A DNA stretch of 64,000 nucleotides from Manihot esculenta (taxonomy: Eukaryota > Streptophyta > Magnoliopsida > Malpighiales > Euphorbiaceae), in the NCBI RefSeq assembly GCF_001659605.2, contig NC_035171.2, positions 23,973,825 to 24,037,824 on the forward strand, read 5' to 3'. The notes beneath the pieces were generated by a model that had not been told where the DNA came from, did not search any database, and saw only the letters and a program-made list of their open reading frames with translations. The position numbers and the translations under genes were made by a program. This document shows, in pieces, positions 55,948-64,000 of this stretch (positions are counted from its first letter, which is position 1; every line of letters begins with the position of its first letter).

Positions 55948-57696
55948 TATATCATCTGGAATTGGTTGGAAAGTTGGAGCCAGTTGTGGAAGTAGTATTT
56001 GGAAAATGCGATCAAACATTTTAAGTGCATGAAACATCAAATTGACTATACTTCCAATCCTATCCATTGTCGGGTGACGAACTTCACTAGTCCATAAGCG
56101 GCAATTCTCCAGACCATCCTCCTGTAAAATGTATTTATTAAGATATCAATCCTAAAACCTGAATATTGTAATTATTTTTGTAATGAAGAAGCAAATACAA
56201 TGTTACCACTGCACCTATTAATGCACCCTTTTGAGACCCCACCGAGGTGCAATCCATCTGTACCATTCCATATATTATGAATGGAAGTGTAAAGGTTGGG
56301 ACAGAGAAATGCTACGGCAATCCGTTTGTGCCTTGATTCCCAAAGCGCAATCCAGTTTTGGTGTTCAATCATTCAGTTTGTGGCCGAAGATGTTAATTTT
56401 ATTCCATGCATATCATCTGTTTGACGTGATGGTGGTGAAATGGGTTGAGCTAATCCAAACTGTCGCAGCACTCTGTCAAGTTGATACCACTCTATAATAT
56501 GAAAATATATAAGTGGCCACAATTGATCTCCACATTTATCTTCCTTATAGGCAATAATCTAGCATATTATCTACAACATTATTAGAGTATGCTCCCATAT
56601 AAACTACATAGATAAAATAATGTAAAAGGTTAAAATTTTTTATTTTGAATTGACATGTAATTAAAAGGTTAAGAATAATTACCTCTTCGGCTTCCATGCG
56701 GTCTAGTTGGTACCGAAGTTGTACTAGCACATGCATTGTAACTTCGGTAATAGTTCTAGCATTACTCCACTTATACGGTATATTGATTTGAATTACTAAT
56801 ATAATATTGGCTTTGATAATAGTTGTAAAACAAATGTCTATTAAATTAGGGTAGAGCACTAACCGGTTGCCTATCAGTGTATCTGGAATTAGATCTATCT
56901 GGGAGATGGCTGGCGTAATTATTTTATTCTATCCTAGACCCAAATCTATAATATATGCAGTGCGCCACCCATTTGTTGGACCTGTGGTGATGTGGCTCTG
57001 CATAGCTCTTTTTAAAGCCAAGCAAAACACGCTGCACCCCAACTATATTGACATGTTCTGTTGAAATTTGTTAGTAGTGGCAAAAATATTAGATTGATCC
57101 AGTGAGCAGATTTATCTACAAACAGTGATCCACAGATTAGGCGTAAGATGAATGCCCTAGCATGCCTTTGAATAGTAATATCATCGACGTAATTTGGAAT
57201 GTGGTCAAAGTTATCCCTCAACTAGATAAGTGCAAGTGAATTGCCCTTCATTAAATCTTGATCCGGGACCATCCTTAACAAATCTTGATATAATAATTGC
57301 CATGACTAGCCTGTAGACCCAATAACAACTATCAATAGGCAATCCAAATATCAATTCCATATCCTGCAGTGTAATAATACACTCTCCATGAGGTAGCATG
57401 AAAGTATGTGTCTCTAGTCGCCATCTCTCAACCAAAGCTATAATGAGGTTGTGATCCAAGTGGAAGAAGCTTAGTCAAACTACTCCATAAAATCCATTAG
57501 TATGAAGATATGGGATGAGTCTGTCATCGATATTGTGACAATGTAATACTCCAGCAGATCGTCAATATGTGATGACACCAACATCATGTTGTTTATTCCA
57601 CACCATTTGAGACCTATGAGGTTACTGCAAAATTAGCATTGAAGTAACATGTGGTCCTTGATTGATGAAATCTTTACTGTTATGTGGGGCCTCCAT
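55948..57696 (-). pseudogene. Plant mobile domain (PMD) protein gene, N-terminal part
   Basis: The minus-strand ATG at 57696-57694 opens MEAPHNSKDFINQGP. It then reads, with stops, RLIPYLHTNGFYGVV, LDHNLIIALVERWR, ETHTFMLPHGECIITLQD, DDITIQRHARAFILRLI, FLPLLTNFNRTCQYSWGAA and EHQNWIALWESRHKRIAVAF. These are the ordered landmarks of the plant mobile domain, often annotated as serine/threonine phosphatase 7 long form homologue. Some PMD proteins (MAIN, MAIL1) are host genes for genome stability and silencing; others ride in MULEs. Here stops (for example before LSFFHLDHN and after MLILQ), solo LTR E and the nearby MULE transposase mark it as a dead transposon-borne copy. Confidence 0.78.
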
Positions 57697-57782
57697 TCCT
57701 GCATAGGTTCATTAGAATAATAAATCCATTACTAAAAATTATTTATGGATGAAATGCAATAATGAAAACAAAAGATTGAGAA

Positions 57783-58387
57783 CTGTTGAGTCACGCGACA
57801 ATTATTTGTTTTGGTGCAAGTGATAAAGACACAAGATGAAAGTGAACTGTTAAGTCACATGACAATTATTTCTTTTGGTGCAGGTAATAAAGACAGAATA
57901 TGATCTTTCAGATTGTTAACTTACATGGCAATTATTTCTTTTGGTGCAAATGATAAAAATAGAAGATGAAAGTGAACTGCTAAGTCACATGGCAATTATT
58001 TCTTTTGGGGCAAGTGATAAAGACAGAAGATGAAAGTGAAAAATTAAGTCACATGGCAATTATTTCTTTTGGTGCAAGTGATAAAGACAGAAGATGAAAT
58101 TGAACTGTTAAGTCACATGACAATTATTTCTTTTGGGGCAAGTGGTAAAGACAGAAGATGAAAGTGAATTGCTAAGTCACATGGCAATTATTTCTTTTGA
58201 TGTAAGTGATAAAGACAGAAAATGAATGTGAATTGTTGAGTTATATGGCAATTATTTCTTTTGGTACAAGTGATAAAGATAGAACATGAAAGTGAATTGT
58301 TAAGTCACATGACAATTATTTCTTTTGGTGCAAGTAATAAAGACAAAAGATGAAACTGAACTGTTAAGTCACATGTCAATTATTGTA
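57783..58387. repeat. ~63 bp tandem repeat, nearly ten copies
   Basis: Units read roughly GTTAAGTCACATGACAATTA followed by TTTCTTTTGGTGCAAGTGATA and AAGACAGAAGATGAAAGTGAA. Copies differ at about 5-15% of positions, with one partly replaced unit near 57905. It lies just upstream (in minus orientation) of the PMD start codon, so it may have been subterminal or promoter sequence of the element. Not a CRISPR: there are no unique spacers. Confidence 0.85.
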
Positions 58388-58431
58388 TATAAAAAAAATT
58401 TCTATATATACTGATTTATGCATTTGATAAG

Positions 58432-58875
58432 GATGTTGGCACAATTGCAATAGATGGTAGTTCTTCATATCACATGAATGATCGACTATGGATATTGCCT
58501 ACATTTAATGACGACTATGTTAGACAGAGGCAAACTGATAGGTGAGAGTATTATGCTGGGCTTCATCGTGAATGGACTTATCGCATTGAGGAGTCACAAA
58601 ACCTTATGATTGATTGCCGTCAACTTAATGCCCCAATTGTCAAGCGTGAGTCACTAACGATGACAAAGAACAACATCCGTATATATGATATTGCCTTAAG
58701 GAGGATTTGTGAAAAGAATAATCAGCTAATGATACGCAAATCTAGGTATTATATGCTACGTCTTGCTAATGAATAAGCACATACAAATGGTTGCTCACTG
58801 TTGAAAATGGAGATCAATAATGTAATGTCATCTCTAATATACGCATCAGATATTGATATGTCCGATGAGGAGTAA
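58432..58875 (+). pseudogene. Unrecognised coding remnant
   Basis: 148 codons in one frame, with only two stops (TGA 58543-58545 and TAA 58774-58776), end at TAA 58873-58875. The reading includes VGTIAIDGSSSYHMNDRLW, LHREWTYRIEESQNLMID, MTKNNIRIYDIALRRICEK and ends SDIDMSDEE. The composition looks like real protein and is on the opposite strand to the flanking PMD and transposase genes. I do not recognise the family. It may be MULE cargo or an older gene fragment. Confidence 0.4.
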
Positions 58876-59546
58876 TGTGATGTTGTAATGCCACTTTTCA
58901 ATGGAAATAAGGACGTCATTATGTTTGATTATTAATCAATGTGTGAGTAACTGAAAAACTTTTCATAGAACTAATAAATCATATACAAATACATAAGGTT
59001 ACACTTAATGATCTGTGTACATAATTACCATCACTAATCATCATCAGACATTTCAATATTAGATGTACAATCACTTCATAACATCATATTTCAGTACATT
59101 TGATATTGATTTAAATTTCCATCCTCTAAAAATTCTGTTGCTTTTGTCTTGAAAAATTCTCTATTTAATATAATAGTTATTCTGTTGTTCTCCTCACGAA
59201 TACGATAAAGTGCGCAAAGCATTTATTCAATCATTAACATTTACATTATGATAGCTTTACAACGTGGACATTTAATTCCACATTGAACAAATTGCTCTCA
59301 TAGAGATTCTGATTACCGTATATAAAATGTCCATTCACTTCACATTGTATTATATACATGGTCACTATTATGTAGACGAGAGTTAAGTGAATATACAAAT
59401 TTATCATCCAGTAACGATTTTCTACCAGTTACACGATAAATATCACGTGGAGTGTAATTAATCATGATTTACCTATAATAATAAGTAGATAGATCATTGT
59501 CAATATATTTAGTTATTACATAATATTGTCAATATATACACAAATT
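58876..59546. other. Spacer, no gene recognised
   Basis: AT-rich with short random frames only. Confidence 0.4.
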
Positions 59547-60140
59547 TTAACAGCATTTTGATAGACAATGTGGTAGATATTTTGTAAAATCACCATTATC
59601 ATTATCACTATAATCAGATAGGTCATTATCTTCTATGTATAAATCGTTGGAACATGAGAACTGGTTGTCATCATACACACTTGGAAACTCAATTTTTTTA
59701 GCATGAAATTTATCCAACCTTCTATCCATAACCCTAAGCTCCTTGAGAATGTGATCCTTTAGATTCTTAATTTCTTCATTTGTATTGTGAGTCATGTCTA
59801 CCGATGTAGTCTTTAGAATTGATAACTCATAATAGCTACAATAAGCTTCCAATTTGCATCAAATCTCCCACAAACATTGCCAATCATGTTGAGGAGAAAT
59901 TGTGGCATGTCCAAAATCAGATAATTTTTTCGAATGATGTCCAATAAATACATGGTTAGTAAAGTCTTATTCCAAGCAAGCATAAATTGGTTGATTAGTA
60001 AAAGGTCGCTTGTGGGCATACCATGAACAACCGTTGGGATCAATATATTTGTTTAGATGAGTGTTCTGACAATTATATTTTCTATTTTTTCTGTTTGATT
60101 GGCCTGCTGATGATTGATGAGGATTTTTACAAGAAGACAT
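59547..60140 (-). pseudogene. Unrecognised MULE-linked ORF
   Basis: From the minus ATG at 60140 (MSSCKNPHQSS) the frame includes RKYNCQNTHLNKYIDPNGC and NQPIYACLE, then stops and shifts lead to a C-terminal open part of 101 codons (59852-59547), with EEIKNLKDHILKELRVMDRR (coiled-coil-like) and an acidic DNDLSDYSDNDNGDF tail. The Cys-containing start faintly recalls a GRF-type zinc finger, which I do not assert. It lies between transposase and PMD gene on the same strand and could be an accessory ORF of the element. Confidence 0.45.
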
Positions 60141-60269
60141 TTTCTGGATATAATATACGTATGACATAATGGTTAAATATAATATATAAACATATTATCA
60201 TAACATAGTATAACATATTTTATTAATGAAGTTATATGAAATCATAAATTTTGATTCACACTACATGTC

Positions 60270-62915
60270 TTTTTATTGTGACTCGATTGCCTATATATTG
60301 AATAATGATTTTTTCCAAGAATATTAACTTTAGCAACCCTCAATCCATCTTATCTTGGATCCTTGATGACTTCGGTCGCCCGTTTTTCTTAATACTATCA
60401 TTGTTTGGAATAAGTGGTACTTTATAGTCTACAAGCCAATAGTCTAAATTACCCAAAGTAGTGAATATGTATTCTTAACATTTGATTATTCTATCTAGTT
60501 TGTAGTAGCTATTAACAAATTGCTCATCTTTAACAGATCTTGACATGCATGCTACTATGGCATATGAACATGGGATGCACATCTGTTAAAATTTACCGCA
60601 AGTGCAAGTCCCTTCTATAAGCTTAACCACTTGTTTTTGCCCAAATTTTGCACTTCGGACTTCGATAACCCATTCATCACCATTAAATATTATTACACGA
60701 TGGCCATTTGCAGATTTAGCATTCTTCTATATAATTTCACTACATGACTGGGTGAATTTATAGCCATCTTGTTGTTGTCGAAGGAATTGACTTCTTCTAG
60801 TATCAAAGTAATGCACACATTGATAAAAAAATTTTTCAACCATTACTATAATGAGCAATGCTTGAAAGCATTTCAACATTCATTAACAGACTCAATAGCG
60901 TTAGTCGTCATTAATCCATATCGCTTTTTCAACATTCATTAACAGACTCAATAGCGTTAGTCGTCATTAATCCATATCGCTTGCACCATCGTGGGAACGA
61001 GTCCATTTATCCAAAGAAATCTTCACAGCCCATTTAAAAGTTTTTGAATTGACTTCCTTTATTTTATTCATTGCCTCATAAAATTTCCTCCTTTGGCTAT
61101 GATTGGTTGTTAAAGTTAAAATACAATATTTATTATGACTTGGTTATGTACAATAAAGTTATTAATTTAACGTAAGGGATTTTAAGTGAGGTTTACCAGC
61201 ATTCCTTAGATATTCTTTCATTATTGTATTTTTGAATTTTCTGTTATAATTGCTCAAAATATGCCGAATGTAGTATCGGTGATGTCCACTTGAGCGTTGT
61301 CACCGGTCTTATTGTATTGCATTCTTAATTCCAATGTGACAATAAAAAATAACACATAAAACTTCCCATTCTGTCACATATGCTCTCATACAATATATGA
61401 ACCATCCCTAATTATCTGAATCCTTCTTCTCAGAAATTGTAAATGCCAATAGAAATATTTGATTATTCCCATCCAGCCTTGTTATACACAATCTACACCC
61501 ACTATATTTGTCGTATAGAAATGTATCGTCAACAAAAAACACAGGCCGACAATGCTTGAAACTCTCTATCGACTGACTATAAGTCCAAAATATGCGATCA
61601 AATACTCGACAAGTATGATCGATACGATCGTTTATATTGTGGGGATCATCTTCTATTACCAAGATTGAATCAAGATTGAAGTGGCAAATCGTATTCATGT
61701 ATTTATGCAGCCTTCCATATGATTTGTCCTATCCCTAAAAAATTTTCCAAATTAGAAATTGTTTTGCCTTCCATGTCTTCGAATATGATGGTTCATATTC
61801 AACCTTATTCCTAACTTCTGCTTGTAGGATTTTTATTTTAATGTTTGGCTGCTCTTCTATCATCGAAAAAATAAATTGGCATATAAATTTAGTATCCAAT
61901 TGTCGATGATCTTTTTCAACCGTTGAGTTAAGACATGCATGCGGTCTATTATACATTACAATTTTCCATACTTTAGATCCCTCCCTCATTGAAGCATGCA
62001 GATGCCATTTGCAATTGCCATTCTTATGTCTGCATTTAATGCTATATATTTTCTTTTTTGTCTTATCAAAATAAAATTGATGATGTCTGCATAGATAATA
62101 TCCCTTTGCTGCTGCCATTGCAGCATCTCTGGACAGAAAAATCATCCCAACAGAAAACTCTTTGCTCAGATACCAAAACATTTCAGTAGAAGGTCTTACA
62201 TAAGGATCAACACTCATTAGGTCAAAATCTATTTCTGAATACGGAGGAGGATATACAAGTGGAAAAATGGGATTAGGATACTAAACAATTGCATTATCAT
62301 CATCCGATAATATGTCATCATCCTTAATCCAACCACTTTTGTTCTCATTATCGTCCGAATAAAAAAATGTATCTGATTTAACATATTCATCAAATTCATC
62401 CACAGTTTCACTGACCATATTATCAACACTACCCATGATATGGTCTTCCATACCAAATAGATTCATTGCACGAACAATAATCTCATCTTTCTATTCATTA
62501 ATAGGATGCAAGTGTGTGTCTGAACCCTCTAAATTAGCAATATTAGAGGGCCCAACACAGTCAACATTCTTATCTCTGTTAACATCTCTAATGACATCCA
62601 CATAAAATATAATGTTTTTGGCTCCTATTGTACTTAATCAAATATCATCTCTATATCATTATCATCATACATCTCAACTAGATCAAATTTGTATTCATTA
62701 CCACTAATAATTGGTCTCCTATATTGAATATTGCATATAAATTCATTATGGTTTGAGAGTCTAGTCAAATGAACTATTTTCAAAAGTAGTTAGTCATACG
62801 TCAATCTTCATTTTATAAATAAGATATTGTATTCACCGCCAATATATTCATAATCTAATTCGGTTCTAATAACATATCCATCCCAGTATATAATGTCATA
62901 GGCCGAAGTAGTCAT
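60270..62915 (-). pseudogene. MULE (MuDR-type) transposase, decayed
   Basis: Reading leftwards from the minus ATG at 62915: SAYDIIYWDGYVIRTE and NEYKFDLVEMYDDNDIEM (N-terminal region), VGMIFLSRDAAMAAAKGYY and IKCRHKNGNCKWHLHAS (DNA-binding region, ~62150-61990), SIESFKHCRPVFFVDDTFLY (DDE domain with first Asp, ~61560-61510), LDGNNQIFLLAFTISE, then a region that should hold the second Asp but reads YCHIGIKNAI where active copies have SDRH, and a SWIM-type finger GTCTCGKF with an in-frame stop and the usual His replaced by Tyr (~60620-60545). Stops, frameshifts and a 56 bp tandem duplication confirm that it is dead. It belongs with the PMD gene to the left on the same strand. Confidence 0.82.
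60871..60982. repeat. 56 bp tandem duplication in the transposase remnant
   Basis: 60871-60926 is repeated at 60927-60982 without visible change. As 56 is not a multiple of three it shifts the transposase frame. Near identity means it is young relative to the other damage. Confidence 0.88.
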
Positions 62916-64000
62916 TTTTATAAAATCTATTTCATATTTCAAATAAAAACAACAACATAAGTATTTTTATATAAAAATATAAAAATATGTTAATCTTCTA
63001 TAAAAATTTATTAAAGGCTAATCAATGTAATTAAACAATTCATAAAAATATATTAATCTTGCCATATATATTTAATGTAGTTAATTAATTATTGCAATAT
63101 AATTAATTATACCCTTTTGTACCGATGAGTGTAATCTAACGAAATTAAAAACTCTGAATGTGTGACAAACTATGAAAAAAAAAAAAGAGAAAACATTAAA
63201 TAAATATAAAATATATTCTACACAACTAAACTTTATTAATAGCACGTGAATTCTTTTAAAGAAAGCATTTATTAATACCTTTTATTTTCTAATATTACAA
63301 CTTAAAATTTGTTTAAAAAATATATTAACATACAAATATTTTTTTTTATAAATAAATCTTTATTGTTGTACTTACTTATTGATTATAAAATGGAAGAAAA
63401 AATTTAGTTATTAAATGTTAATTGAAAGAATAACTACATTTGTTTATGAGAGGCTTTAGTGAATTGTGAATATAGAGATCAGTGCTGTAAATATTTATAT
63501 CACACCATATAATTTTTCTTTTAAAAAACAACTTCAGGAAAAAATAACTACATTTGTTTCAGAGAAAAAAATTTTTATATTAATTAATTTTTTAATTGTT
63601 TAAAATATAAAAAAATATGAAAAAATTATTTCATGCATGGAATAATTTACTACAATATCCATATGCATGGAACAATAAAAAATAATCAATAAATAATTTA
63701 AGTATTTTTTGACTTGAAAATAAAGTTGATAAAAAGAAAGGAAAAAAAAAATAAGTAAACATCCACGGAAGGTTAAAAAAATTCTTTTCTGCATGAAATA
63801 ATTTACTACAAAATCCATATGTATGTAACGTTAAAAAATTTCATTATAAGTTATTATATCATTGCAATTAAATAATTATAATAAATTTAATTTTTCAGAC
63901 CATATTCTTACATTACAAAATATTTTTAACTAAACAAAAGTTTTTATATTAACGATTACTAAAAAAATTAAATTAAAATTAACTCATCTTTAAAGTGGCT
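62916..64000. other. AT-rich right flank, possibly including the 5' end of the PMD-MULE
   Basis: No coding sequence. The terminal inverted repeat expected upstream of the transposase was not recognised here; homopolymer and ATTA-rich runs dominate. Confidence 0.4.

Noticed and set aside
52898..57696. PMD gene as a functional host MAIN/MAIL1-type gene
   Set aside because: Several stops, a solo LTR in the reading frame and an adjacent MULE transposase on the same strand point to a dead transposon-borne copy.
57783..58387. Possible CRISPR-like or satellite array
   Set aside because: Units are head to tail with no unique spacers, and the context is a plant transposon; a short local tandem repeat explains it.

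Overview
The window is plant nuclear DNA, almost certainly from a eudicot. Evidence: a spliced CCHC zinc-knuckle gene with plant-type introns, a UGT88-type glycosyltransferase fragment, plant mobile domain (PMD) genes linked to Mutator-like (MULE) transposase, and Ty3/gypsy elements of the Tekay/Del chromovirus type primed by initiator tRNA-Met. A Malpighiales/Euphorbiaceae genome is my guess from the general look of the repeats. There is no prokaryotic-style operon and no CRISPR array. Only one apparently functional host gene is visible, at the left edge; the rest is mobile or decayed DNA.

Layout. 1-3452: 3' part of a zinc-knuckle gene (+). 3453-4814: AT-rich spacer. 4815-6021: a 1.2 kb DNA transposon with ~200 bp terminal inverted repeats that carries the first exon part of a UGT88-like gene (Pack-MULE-like). 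6022-11963: AT-rich DNA with a dispersed repeat, a degenerate tandem repeat, a Ty1/copia fragment (-) and the tail of a PMD gene (-). 11969-49113: a four-level tower of one LTR retrotransposon family. 49119-52335: AT-rich DNA, a second copy of the dispersed repeat and a broken MULE transposase (+) interrupted by a 1.28 kb element. 52380-62915: a decayed PMD-carrying MULE on the minus strand (transposase to the right, PMD gene to the left), with the PMD gene split by a solo LTR. 62916-64000: AT-rich DNA.

The tower. An inverted solo LTR (D, TSD GACTT) was split by element A (12136-46873, TSD CTTAA/CTTGA). The gag of A was split by element B (15039-40522, TSD CCTAG). The gag of B, between its two zinc knuckles, was split by a C array (18959-34446, TSD CTGGG). 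C is LTR-internal-LTR-internal-LTR, an exact 6589 bp tandem repeat. B carries one long gag-pol frame that is open on both sides of C and in register across it, with all catalytic motifs present. A and C carry a nearly complete or complete gag but a dead, partly deleted pol with shared lesions. They look like a gag-only, non-autonomous subfamily that B-like elements could mobilise in trans. By-eye LTR divergence falls from A (~1%) to B (~0.5%) to C (one difference), in agreement with the nesting order.

The LTRs (2.3-2.5 kb) are unusual. They hold two clusters of an oriented GC-rich quasi-palindrome (TTCGGCCGCCGAA) around and after a TATA box, tandem hairpin units of the form CCAGG...CCTGG whose loops differ between subfamilies, and splice-like donor/acceptor pairs at the same places in every LTR, plus an acceptor just before the gag start. 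This suggests a spliced leader upstream of gag.
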